64,000 bases of DNA from Crambe crambe. Taxonomy: Eukaryota > Porifera > Demospongiae > Poecilosclerida > Crambeidae. The translations under genes were made by a program, and so were the position numbers. Below the pieces are notes generated by a model, which was not told where the DNA came from, ran no database searches, and saw only the letters and a list, made by a program, of their open reading frames with translations. Where the stretch lies: assembly GCA_963924555.1 (NCBI GenBank), contig OZ004585.1, forward strand, positions 3,237,488 to 3,301,487, read 5' to 3'. Each line of letters opens with the position of its first letter. Position 1 is the first letter of the stretch. Below are positions 35,146 to 46,932 of the stretch, piece after piece.

Positions 35146-37698
35146 CATTGAAAATAGTAGTTGCATCATGGTACCACAATAAAAAGTGGACATTGTAAGT
35201 TTTCACCAAATACGTAAGCTACCTGTAGACTATGATAATCATGATTTTTTTTCATTTCTTAGACACTGCTTACACTCTGACTCAGCAAGATACTTTAATC
35301 CACTTCAATGATGTACAAGTTTCAGAAGTAGAAAGTAGTATTATTGAGTCTACTTATATCCAGGTATACACTAGAATCACATTAATTTCATGCATCAATT
35401 AGTATTAATTCTATGCAGAGGAATGTAATCATTACCCCTCAAATATCAGGAAGAATTATACCTCTCTATAGCTACCACGATTACTTTCTACAACCTACAC
35501 AACATACATTCAGGTACATATTTTGAAGACTGATGTCAGTAATTTATAAATGGAATTAAAGGTAACTCATAATGTATATGTAGCAGTTATACTTATCATG
35601 ATCGCATATCGTTTAATAGGACTTCAGCATTGAGGAGGAAATGAAGGTATAGCTATAAGTATACTTAACTAGCTGGTGATCATAATGATAGCTGAAAATG
35701 ATTGCAGGAGAACTGAGTGCTTTTGTTATCTTTGTAGATTGTTTCATCTTTCAGTGACTCGCTGTTAGAATCAAGCTTATGGAGATTAAATGATGGTGAA
35801 TGGCTGGATGATGTGGTAAATAATGTAAATGCATTATCAAATGCATGCATGATGACAAAAGGGCTCATTTGCTCGTAGATTATCAACAAATATTTTTCAC
35901 TTATTGTTGATGAGAGTGCTTCTGATGCTAAGGTGAGATGACTAGCTGCTGCTCTCATTCTTATATCTATTATAAATAGCTCAAAGTTGCAGCAGCAAAT
36001 ACCTTTTTTGGTACCTCCTTTTTGTTGCATGGTTATATTAAATCAAAGAAGTACTTCCCTGAGGTAAGAGTAGCTGTATTGAATTTGAATTCTGATGTCA
36101 GATATTATAATTTCCAGAAAAATTGCTTTGACAACAACATCATTTTAATTCCATGGAATATACACAGTTCTCACTGGATATTAGTGGTAATTAATAAAAT
36201 TCATTATACAACATTAATCATCAGGTTGTAAAACCAAAGAAAAGAAAAATGATCTACATGGACTCTTCTCTAGAGCTTTCCAATTTCAGTATTGAAAATA
36301 GTATTTGGTAAGACTATAAGCATGAAAATTAATGACACAGCTAAAGTGCCATAATTATTATAGGTATTTTTTATGTGAGTTGAGTCAGGAGTCTGGACAT
36401 ATAGGTGAAATGGACCAGACTGAGTGGAAGAGGTGGAATTCTGAAGTAAATGACTTGATTATTATAATTATGATTATTATCAATCTGTTTCACCACAGAT
36501 GGGATGTATGCCATTACAGACTAATACATCTGACTGTGGAATATTTATATGCATGGTAAGTTGAATGATTGACACAAAATTGTGCAAAACCATATTCCTG
36601 CACTTATTTATATGTCCCCCTCCCCCTTCTCCCTATAATCTTCACCCTGCACTGAATAATTATCTTATATATTATCTTACTTACAGGCTGCTCGCTTCAT
36701 AGTAATAGATAAAGTTCCTTCCTTCGGCCAGGTATGGTCAAAATTTGCTACTAATATTTTTTATTGTTGTAGCTAATAGGCTGACATACCTCACTTAAGG
36801 AGGGTGATGAAGAATGAGCTAAGACAGGGGAAATTGATGCCCATCAAATTCAAAGAAAATGGTGGCCAGGATGGTAGATTCTGTATGTAATTAAAATAAG
36901 GCAATAAACTATCATAATTGTAAGCAGAGTCCAAAAGAAGTGAATCAGATAATCAAAGTGAATCCAACAAGGAGTCAGGATCAAAAGTTAATGGTAATTT
37001 CAGCATAGTCAATAGGCTATGCATGTATCTGTCTTTGCAAAAAAATTTGCTAATCATGATAATCAGTCTGATTTTCAGCTCTTTTTATCATTAGATTTAA
37101 GTGATTCAGTATTACCAGCAAACTTTCTATTCCCATCCTTCCAAGAGGACCAAACAAAATTAATTATGATAGTGATGATATTTTCACTTTTGATAAAAAA
37201 AGCATAAAAGACAGGTGGCTGGATATAGCAAAAATATATTATTGTGATAAAAAAGGTCCTATTGCTTCAGACAGGTACATATAATAGGTGGTAGTATGCA
37301 TTAATGTTAGTCACTGTATCTTCAAGAGAGAATTTGTGAGAAGGGTGATCAAAGAAAATGAGGTAGCTATTTGATTTTAATACAAAACTATAATGGTGCT
37401 AATTGGCAGGAATTGTGGAGAGGAATCATAGAAGGAAGAGTTTCAAGTTCATACACTACATATCCTACACGTGCACAGAGAAAAAAAATAGCATCTCAAT
37501 GGCCTATAGAGCTGGTGGACTTGGTACATAATAATTATAGCTAGCTAATAATTATTCTACTATCTCTAATTTTTTTAGGGATTTGAAGTGGAGCATTATC
37601 TTAAAGCACTTCAGTGCGATGTGCAGCAGATAAACAATATCACGGGTCTTCATATAGCACAATTCATATTATGGCCAGGCAATGATCCAGCTCATTAA

Positions 37699-39193
37699 AG
37701 AACGATTTGAAATCAAAAGAACTGAAGCGGACAGAATATACAAAAATCAAATTTGTTTAAGCACTTTTAGCTAAAATTTACTATTTCTCACTATAATCTG
37801 TATAGCTACGTATACGAGCGAGCAGAGCGAGTGAGTTGACTCTCAGGTTATGAAATTGTAGATAGACTCCAAAATTCCCCATAAGATACGTATGTACATG
37901 TCCTGAGTTAGTATATACCACCACCCCAAATCAGTAGCACCTGTCCCTATAGTATTTTAGGTGTGAAGAGGGATAGCTATGTTAATTCCTTCAAAGTCAA
38001 GCTTATGGTTTTCACTGATTATTGAACTCATATAGCGATTAAAATGGTTTCTGCACACCTATTATTTCTTTGTTTTGATACGTACAAATGGCACCCCAAT
38101 ATTATACTGTACTGATATGGGAAAAAAATAAAATTGGGTTGCGACTGATGATACTTATTGCTGGACATACATACATAGCTAAATGAAATACAGTTGAGAT
38201 AATTATTAGCTAAATCACTTATGGAACTTGGTGTTCCCCACTTGGGCTAATTTATTTAGTATTCGGGACATGTCATCATCACCTCCCTCATCATCAAAAT
38301 ATTGAATTTTTGATGAGGCATTTCAGACAAAAATTTGGTAAGATTTTATTCATTGACAATACCAAAGTACGATATTGAATATTGACTAAGTTCCCTCGAT
38401 CCCTCGATCCCTCATGGAAATCTGAAAATCTTGTGTCTGTGCACGTGTGGCCTTATCAGGGAAGTGAATATGTTCCTCTGCTGGTTCTTTCACTGTAAAT
38501 ATCATGTTGGGTGGCTCATACTTATCATTAGCTGGTTATACTACAGAGGTGGAGGAAGCAAATTTTCATTGGTGAGGGAAAAACCATGCATAGAGATTTT
38601 ATTGCAAGCCATATAATTTGAAGCCTGAAAACGATTTTTTTTGCAATGCTGATTTCTCATTCGGTGCTCATCCCCACTCTACATTAAAGTCCAACTTCTC
38701 TGCTTTATTCATGTAAAAATGTTTATAGAGAAAATGGTTCAATTGTGCCTGTCCCATGGTAACTTATTCCACTGTGGCTATGGCCTATTTTGCTTGCTTT
38801 TATTTTTTAGTTAGCTAGCTAGCTAAATCCACTGTCCTTTTTTTCCTTTGCTAAATCTTCAATCATTATGGGCGTGGCAGCGAATTGGTGTGCGTTAATT
38901 AGAGATCGCTCTGAAGCGCTGTAGAACTAGAAAGCTGCGACACTGCGACTTAGCTCAGGTTTACAACATTATAAGATTACTTTAGGCTTTAGTAATTTTT
39001 CAATATTGGTTCGGCAGCTGCCGGGTCTGCCGGGCCGGTTCCGGCGCCCCTGTACTAGCTAGTTTATCATGTCATGTCCCTTACAATTCAGCTACACGGA
39101 ACGACTAGCTACGTTGCAAGAGACTATAGCTACAGATAATAGCAAGAGACTACAGATCGTAGCTATAGCTAGCTATTCGCGATGGAAACATTC
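37699..39193. other. Transposon 3' flank, no gene seen
   Basis: Shared with 49630-50640 of unit B. It contains a dispersed repeat at 37815-37895 (CGAGCGAGCAGAGCGAGTGA then TTGACTCTCAGG) and GC-rich phrases near 39015-39050 (CTGCCGGGTCTGCCGGGCC). No exon was recognised. Confidence 0.4.
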
Positions 39194-39330
39194 TACCCGG
39201 GGAAACATATGGTGGCCGAGAAGGGTCACTCGCGACCGCTTCGCAAATATTCACTGCCGCTGTTGCAGTGATTTCTGTTTCCCCGGGTTGCGTGTTTCCC
39301 CGCACATATAACCCTAGGGAGGAATGTTTC
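39194..39330. repeat. Junction segment J between duplicated units
   Basis: It runs from CCCGGGGAAACATATGG through GGCCGAGAAGGGTCAC and GTTTCCCCGGGTTGCG to CTAGGGAGGAATGTTTCCC. It is present in inverted orientation at 50702-50886, so unit B is bracketed by inverted copies. It also has internal GGGGAAACA/TGTTTCCCC symmetry. Confidence 0.7.
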
Positions 39331-39754
39331 CCAACGGGGGGTCAAAGGTCATCACAAAGTTTCCAGGGCTGGATGTTTCCTTGGTTCTTGCTTGCGGCGC
39401 TGCATCAGAGCTCCTAGCCAGCTTTTTAGTTGCAGTTTTCTCTCTGACAGGTATCATGTAACCAGTCATGTTTAATATTTGGTCCTGCGATTGTTGTCCA
39501 TAGCAATTGGCCTATGACTGCTGTCATCTCAGGTATCTATAGCTGCATCTAGTCCAGACACATTAATTTTTTATCAAGGAGTGATAATGCAGGATTATAG
39601 AACCAGGCACTCAAGAGCAATTGGTCTCCAAATAAGAAATGCAACGTACTTGAAGTGATGGAGACTAGAATAACCAGTCTTCTTACAGCACAGTTCCTAC
39701 TGTGGCCAGAGATCATAACTAGCTATAGTAATTGTTGATTATAAGATTATGCAC

Positions 39755-42700
39755 ACTTTTAGTGAAGGAATAAGCAGGGGAAACACATATCCCTGATCAG
39801 TGATATGCGTTCCCCTGACATGAAATTTGCAGCAAAGGGATTATACATTCCTGATCAATATACCCTGATATATGTAAGGTAATATTCCTCACTAGAGGTT
39901 TCTTTTATTGAAGGAATAAGCAGGGGAAACATATATCCCTGATCAGTGATATTGTTCCCCTTACATAAAATTTGCAGCAAAGGGAATACACATTCCTGAT
40001 CAGTGTACCCTTGCCTGACATAAGATAAAATCAATTAGCTATAATGACCTGATATTTCTTTTTGTGAAGAAATAAGCAGGGGAAACACATACCCCTGATC
40101 AGTGATATGTGTTCCCCTGACATGAAATTTGCAGCAAAGGGATCATACATTCCTGATCAGTATACCCTGATATATTATGTAAGGTAAAAAATCAATTATT
40201 CCTAAACCACCTTTTTGGACATGTGATTCAGGGCTCGCTTGCTAGCTGCTACTAAAAAGGAGTCTGGGGCATGGCTACATGCGTTGCCAGTATCGTGTCT
40301 TGGACTGAGACTTGATGATGACACCATTAGAATTGCTGTTGGCCTGTTACCTCATCTCTGTAGTCACTGTGGTTCCCCTGTAGATGTCCTTGCCACTGCA
40401 GAAAGAGTTAGGGGAGACATTTGAGGCATAGTTCCATCAATGCCTTGATAAAAAGATCTTTATCATCTGCAAAAATCCCATCTAAATTAGAACCAAGTGG
40501 AATCAGTAGAAGTGACGGAAAGAGACCTGATGGAGTCACCCTTTGCCCTTGGTATGGGACTTCACTTTTTCTATATTGCACGTCAGCCTGGCTGCTTGAA
40601 GCACGAAATGTGGCTAATGAAGCGGAACACAAGAAGAAGGTCAAATATTCAAACTTAGGAGATCAGTACCTCTTTGTCCCGTTGGCAGTGGAGACATCAG
40701 GATCCTTTGGTTCAGCTGCCATGTCATTCTTTGGAGAAGGATTAGGGAAAACACTGGGGAGATAAAGTCTTACTTTTATTTAGTGCAGAGATTGTCCATA
40801 GAGATACAAAGAGGCAATGCTTCTGCTGTGCTGGGGACTTATTAACTTTAACCATATTATAGTTTTTTTGTTTGTTTGTTTGTTTATTTTTTTGTTTTTT
40901 TGTTGGCATTTCATTATTGATTCTCCGTTTCCGGATTCCCATCTCATTTTTGTATCTAGAACTCGTTATTATTATTATTATTATTATTACAGTCATGTTA
41001 TCGTTTTTGTTTTTGTTTTCCACTAGCTTTCTTCTTGGTATTTGTTTGTTCTAGAAAAAAAACTTCTGATCCTGAAGTTGAATTTACACCTGTTTAAAAA
41101 AAAGAAGAAAAAACCTCATCAGAGGTTAGCTACTTTTAGTGAAGAAATAAGCAGGGGAAAGATATCCCCGATCAGTGATATGCGTTCCCCTGATATGAAA
41201 TTTGCAGCAAAGGGGATACACATTCTGTACCCTTGCCTGACATCAATTATACCTAACCTGAGGTTTCTTTTAGTGAAGAAATAAGCAGGGGAAACACATA
41301 TCCCTGATCAGTGATATGCGTTCCCCTGATATGAAAGTTGCAGCAAAGGGAATACATATTCCTGATCAGTGTACCCTTGCCTGACACAAGGTAAAATCAA
41401 TTAGACTCTATACCTTACCTGAGGTTCTTTTAGTGAAGGAATAAGCAGGGGAAACACATATCCCTGATCAGTGATATGTGTTCCCCTGACATGAAATTTC
41501 CAGCGAAAGGATTATACATTCCTGATTAATATACCCTGACATACGTAAGGCAATATTCCTCACCAGAGGTTTCTTTTAGTGAAGGAATAAGCGGGGGAAA
41601 CACATATCCCTGATCAGTGATATGTGGCCATGATACAGCAAAGAGATTATACATTCCTGATCAGTATACCCCGACATATGTAAGGTAAAAAATCAATTAC
41701 GTATTCCTCACCAAAGGTTTCGTTTAGTGAAGGAATAAGCAGGGGGAACACATATCCCTGATCAGTGATATTTGTTCCCCTGACATGAAATTTGCAGTGA
41801 AGGGAATATACTATACATTCCTGATCAGTATACCCTGACATGTAAGGTAAAAAATTATTCCTCACCAGAGGTTACTTTTAGTGAAGAAATAAGCAGGGGA
41901 AACAGATATCCCTGATCAGTGATATGCGTTCCCCTGATATGAAATTTGCAGCAAAGGGAATACACATTCCTGATCAGTGTACCCTTGCCTGACATAAGGT
42001 AAAATCAATTATACTTCACCTGAGGTTTCTTTTAGTGAAGAAATAAGCAGGGCGGGAAACACATATCCCTGATCAGTGATATGCGTTCCCCTGATATGAA
42101 ATTTGCAGCAAAGGGAATACACATTCCTGATCAGTGTACCCTTGCCTGACATAAGGTAAAATCAATTATACTTCACCTGAGGTTTCTTTTAGTGAAGAAA
42201 TAAGCAGGGCGGGAAACACATATCCCTGATCAGTGATATGCGTTCCCCTGATATGAAATTTGCAGCAAAGGGAATACACATTCCTGATCAGTGTACCCTT
42301 GCCTGACATAAGGTAAAATCAATTATACTTCACCTGAGGTTTCTTTTAGTGAAGAAATAAGCAGGGGAAACACATATCCCTGATCAGTGATATGCGTTCC
42401 CCTGATATGAAATTTGCAGCAAAGGGAATACACATTCCTGATCAGTGTACCCTTGCCTGACATAAGGTAAAATCAATTATACTTCACCTGAGGTTTCTTT
42501 TAGTGAAGAAATAAGCAGGGGAAACACATATCCCTGATTAGTGATATGCATTCCCTTGACATGAAGTTGGCAGCAAAGAGATCATAGTTATATTCCTGAT
42601 CATTATTTTGCTGAATATCAGATTTATTACTTACCCTTGGTTGGGCATAATATTCCACTCAGCCTATGGCCTCTTGAAATATTGCCACCATGTAGTAAGT

Positions 42701-43075
42701 CATGATAATATTATTCAAAGCATGAATGTGCAATAAATACCTCACTTGAATTTAGTGAAGGAATTAGCAAGGGAAACATATGCATTCCCCTGACATTATT
42801 CCTGATCAGTGTATACCCTTGCCTGACATGAGGTAAATCTTACCCGAGGTTTCATGAAGGGAGTGATATGTGTTCCCCTGACATACTGATGTATAATCCC
42901 TTTGCTCTGATCAGGGATATATTTTCCTGCTTATTTCTAAGAGATATAAGCTATAATATCAGGGTATCTGTATCTTTGCTGAAAATTTCATGTCAGGGGA
43001 ACACATATCACTGATCAGGGATATGTGTTTCCCCTGCTTATTCCTTCACTAAAAGAAACCTAAGGTGAAGTGAAC
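39755..43075 (+). repeat. Array of ~150-bp tandem repeats (unit B), interrupted
   Basis: The same module as in unit A, at 39755-40200, 41115-42560 and 42740-43075. Copies between 41860 and 42520 are very similar to each other, suggesting recent local expansion. The last part (about 42860-43070) is in reverse orientation and contains GGGAACACATATCACTGATC. Confidence 0.85.
40230..40765 (+). pseudogene. C-terminal fragment of a retroelement polyprotein
   Basis: Two overlapping frames read [20 protein letters not shown], then [13 protein letters not shown], then (after a frameshift near 40420) an ALIKRSLSSAKIPSKLEPSG segment, RSDGKRPDGVTL and KVKYSNLGDQ, ending TLGR and a stop. From memory this order occurs at the C-terminal end of reverse-transcriptase-like ORFs in many invertebrate genomes. 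It is truncated at its 5' end, lacks the RT core, and is inserted inside the repeat array of unit B only. Confidence 0.6.
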
Positions 43076-43456
43076 GAAATTGATGTTGAAGCAAAAGTAT
43101 ATTATAAGGTCTAATTTTTCTCAATTTTAATTTCTTAAGTGTCCGCAACCATCCCATATAAGCATTCTTCCCTAGGGCCCTCTCATGCATGCATGAGTAA
43201 CTATGACTGAGCATGCTCAGTTTCAATCCATATGCAAGGTCGACCACGCCTACTTGTGTGACCACACCCACCACTGAGTAAAACAACAGCAACAACAACA
43301 ACAACAGTTGCTGTGTGGCCAGCTTTGGACAAGTTTTTTCTTGTTTCTTGATTTGTGCTGTTTGTGCACTATGTAATCCTTGTAGTGGTTTTGGTTTTGT
43401 GCATGTCTTTTCTTGTCTTTACACTCGGTGCATGTTTTTCTTGTCTTGGTGATTTT

Positions 43457-43464
43457 TATATAAA
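43457..43464 (+). promoter_or_regulatory. TATA box of transposon gene, copy B
   Basis: TATATAAA lies about 100 bp upstream of the ATG at 43563, conserved with copy A. Confidence 0.6.
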
Positions 43465-44657
43465 TAGGAGCATTCTAGTTGTAGTCAGTTTATTGTAAAG
43501 TTCTATAGCTAGTGGGACGAAAAAATCTATCTTCTGATTTGGCTTTCATCTATCCTTCAAACATGGATGATAAACAATATGAAGCTCTGTACCTTTATAT
43601 TAATGATGGAAAATATCCCCTTGGATACAGCAAAAGTGAGAAGTTCGTGCTACGAAGGAGTAGTAAAAATTTCCTTGTTCAAGGAGAGCAGTTATTTTAT
43701 ATCTCCAAGAGACCTGATGGCACTTCCTTTAATCGTTTAGTACTATGTGGTCAAGAAGAAGCTGAAAGGGCTTTTTTAGAATGTCATTTGACTACTGGTG
43801 GTCACAGAGGGAGGGATGCTACCACGAGTAAGATAAAGGAAAGATACTATTGGCCTCTCTACTACAAAGAAATTGAAGAAAAGGTTTGTGTTTAAGCATA
43901 GGTTCACTTTTTGTTACATGGTAAAGAAAAGTTTTTATAGGTAATAATATGGTAATTTCCTCCCATGATATTTCTTCCTTATAAATATATAGTTCTTTAA
44001 TGGGTGTGCAGGCATTACCCGTGTGTGTTTACAGTTATCCAGTGTGGATTTCTGTTGATTTATCAATGCTATGTACTAACTGATTCTGAGGGACCTTAAT
44101 TGGTTCTACTTCTGCAGATCAAGAGATGTGACAGGTGCCAAAGGAATGCATCACAGCTGAAAAAAGCCGTAGTTGAGCTTCAACCAGTAGCTGTTGAGCC
44201 ACAGGTGTGGTATCTGGTTGGAATGGATATAATTGGTCCTTTTCAAAAAAGTGCCAATTTCTCATATATCCTCACAATGACAGACTATTTCAGTAAATAT
44301 GTTGAAGCAGTGCCAATAGAAGATAAATCAGCAATCTCAGTGGCCAAAGCTATTTACAAGGTGTATTGTAGACATGGAGCTCCTGTGAGCATTATTTGTG
44401 ATCAGGGAAAGGAGTTTACAAATCAGGTATTTTTTAAAAATAATAGCTGACTGTTAATTTCCTTGTAAAGTTGAAATTCTTTTTATATTGAAAGCTTATT
44501 GAAACACTTCATCAAAGCTTTATGGTCAAAATGCGGATTACCTCACCATACCATCCACAATCAAATGGCTTAGATGAATGAACTAACCAAACACTTAAGA
44601 GGTAATGGTGGCACAGTAAATAGAGAAATCTCCTTAGTCGTCATCATCACATTAATG

Positions 44658-44778
<121 letters not shown>

Positions 44779-46883
44779 CCTAATTTCATATGCATTTCAA
44801 TAGGTCACTATCCAAGCTCATGTATGATCACGATGATGACTGGTGTCACTATCTTGATGTTGCAGTCTTTTCAATTAATACAAGTATCCAGCTCACTACA
44901 AAGTATTCTCCATTTAGGATGATGTTTGGGAGAGAGCCACGTTTCCCACTGGAAGCAGAAAAACAGGGACAGAGGGAATGCTTTGAAAATATTTTAAATA
45001 CTTCTGAAGACATTGAAGGAATAATGCAGAGATTTATCAAGAAGCAGCAAAATATCTTTGTGTCGGCTGAGCTGAACATACAAAAATCACAAAAAAAGCA
45101 GAAAGAGCAATACCTAAAGCGCAAAGGAATGCTGCAATATGGATTTAAAGAAGGTGACATGGTATTGCGAAGAAATATGAGACAAAAGACAAAAAAAGGA
45201 CATAAAAATGAAGACAGATGGTAATTTTGAAAGACTAAACACAGTCGTGTATTATTTGTTAATTTTGTAAATTCAGGTTGGGTCCATATAAGATTTCAAA
45301 TATGAAGAAGTCAACCTGCCAGCTAGAGACCAAACTGGGGAAAAGGCTGAAGACTCGTGTTAACCTCAGTCAGCTGAAACCTTACAGTCAGCCTACATTG
45401 GGTAATAATGATGCCATAGAGCATATCTTACTACAGTTAATTTCACTAGCTAATAATACAAGGGTGTTAAATAATTTATAGTTGGACCCATATCAAAAGC
45501 TAAAGTGTTATGTATGATACAACAGTTCCATGGGGTCATAGCTTTCTTATTAAAATTGAAGGCATTCCTTCATGTCCAAAATCTGAAATTCCTCCTCCTC
45601 TTCCTCCTCCTCCTCCCCCTGCTGTTGCTGCAGCTACTACTATTGCTATTAAAGAAGAAGTTTATGAACTTCCCCCTCCTGCAAAGAAATTCTGTGCCAT
45701 CTCTGAAGAAAAACTTACGTTAAGCAATGTGGTAAGTGAAGGTTAACTAATAAACTTCCTCCACCTTCACTCCCAACTCAACCAGAAAAAATACTGTGGA
45801 ATTACCAACAAAGAGAACAGTTGTTGGTTGATATCATGCATACAGTTATTAATAAATGGAACAAATATTCATCACTTCCTCCATGGTACGTTCTGCAAAT
45901 ACCATGATGTAACTAGCTATAAAATATGATACCAAAAGGTATGAGAAGCACCAATGAAGTCCAGGTTGAGTATTGTGATATCTGTAAGTCATTGGACATG
46001 CATCAATCAGTGAATATTCTATGCTTAAAGGTACAAAATCTGAAATCGTTATTAATTTTCTACATTATTACTTAAACAATTTTTCTTCTAGTCCATGCTC
46101 AAGAGTAGCCTAGTTGGTTCTGCACAACAGGATGCTGCTGAAGGTTTGCAGTGCTTAATAAACAAATTGACAGAATGTATTAACGTAAGTAGTTTAACAC
46201 ACTGATACTATCTAGATTAATAATGAAACTATGGAGCTCTCGATTTCATTTTTATGCAGGAAGATGCACTCCTTACCTTCTCATATTTAAGTCAGTCATA
46301 TTGCACTTCTTGCCATAATGGAGGAACCAAAAAGGTATACTCATAATGACTGTGACTGTTTCACCTATTCTAAGTCATTTCTTGCCCTAGCTACATATGA
46401 TACATGTTTATTTCTTATCAGTTCAGTGATGTTGGAGTGGAAGAACATAATATTTTATATTGCTCTCTTGGTAAATCTCGTGAAGATATTGCAGTAAAGG
46501 ATCTGATTACCACAAATTATGACCTTGAAAGAGTCACCAAAGGACCTAATGACAGGTATTAATATCTATAATTATAACTACTATGGCTGTAATAATATTC
46601 TGGATACAGAAGGTGCACGAACTGTTTCAAGCCAGGAGGAATATATGTGACCTCAAAACTTAAAAATGCCCCTAAGTACATTTTTATCACTTGTAAAAGG
46701 ACACTGTTTGGCAGAAAGAGGTCAGGCCCCCCAAAAAGATCAAACAGGCCAGTCACCATCCAAAAGTGAAACTCTATGCCATTATAGTATTGCCACCCTA
46801 TTATTCTTCTGCATTCCAGGAAAATGAATGTGAAGCTTGATAATGGTCACGAGATTCAATATGACCTACAAGGTTTTATAGTG

Positions 46884-46885
<2 letters not shown>

Positions 46886-46930
<45 letters not shown>
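46886..46930. repeat. (TC)n microsatellite in intron, copy B
   Basis: CT run after the exon ending GGTTTTATA, at the same place as in copy A. Confidence 0.9.

Positions 46931-46932
<2 letters not shown>

Larger units (their letters stand above)
31949..37698 (+). pseudogene. Ginger1-like transposase: integrase + USP + Ulp1 protease, copy A (damaged)
   Basis: About 28 short exons. Integrase exons: 31949-32269, 32503-32811, 32876-32982, 33137-33541 and 33589-33713. They encode an H2C2 zinc-binding region (HLTTGGH..CDRCQ), a DDE core (GMDIIGP; CDQGKEF; GLDERTNQTLK with DX35E) and a GPYK motif. A proline-rich exon (33839-34029) follows. The USP/C19 domain (34084-35363) has a Cys box (NKENSCWLISCIQ), QQDAAE, two CxxC pairs (CTFC, CTNC) and a His box (LHHGTTIKSGH, spliced to YTAY). 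The Ulp1/C48 domain (35738-36860) carries EWLDDV, HSSHW, YMDSS and LQTNTSDCGIF, giving the H-D-Q-C set. A basic tail ends in TAA at 37696. Lesions: TAG near 33432, a frameshift with stop in the 34817-34965 exon, TAA near 35550 and a 5-nt insertion near 37160. No reverse transcriptase is present. Confidence 0.8.
27078..39206. repeat. Duplication unit A (transposon plus flanks)
   Basis: Starts at ATCACAAAATTTCCAGGG and ends near CATTCTACCCGGGGAAACA. The same sequence is found in the same order and orientation in unit B (39345-50657). Shared parts are the 27095-27480 leader, the repeat arrays, the promoter, the full transposon gene and about 1.4 kb beyond it. Unit A has an extra roughly 550-bp AT-rich segment (27510-28060) that is absent from B. 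Confidence 0.8.

Noticed and set aside
31949..37698. Polinton/Maverick element
   Set aside because: These also have an integrase and a Ulp1-type protease, but no DNA polymerase B, ATPase or capsid genes are present and the unit is too short.
40742..41026. Lys/Asn-rich and Phe/Tyr-rich ORFs
   Set aside because: Low-complexity T-rich and (TTA)n sequence downstream of the retroelement fragment.
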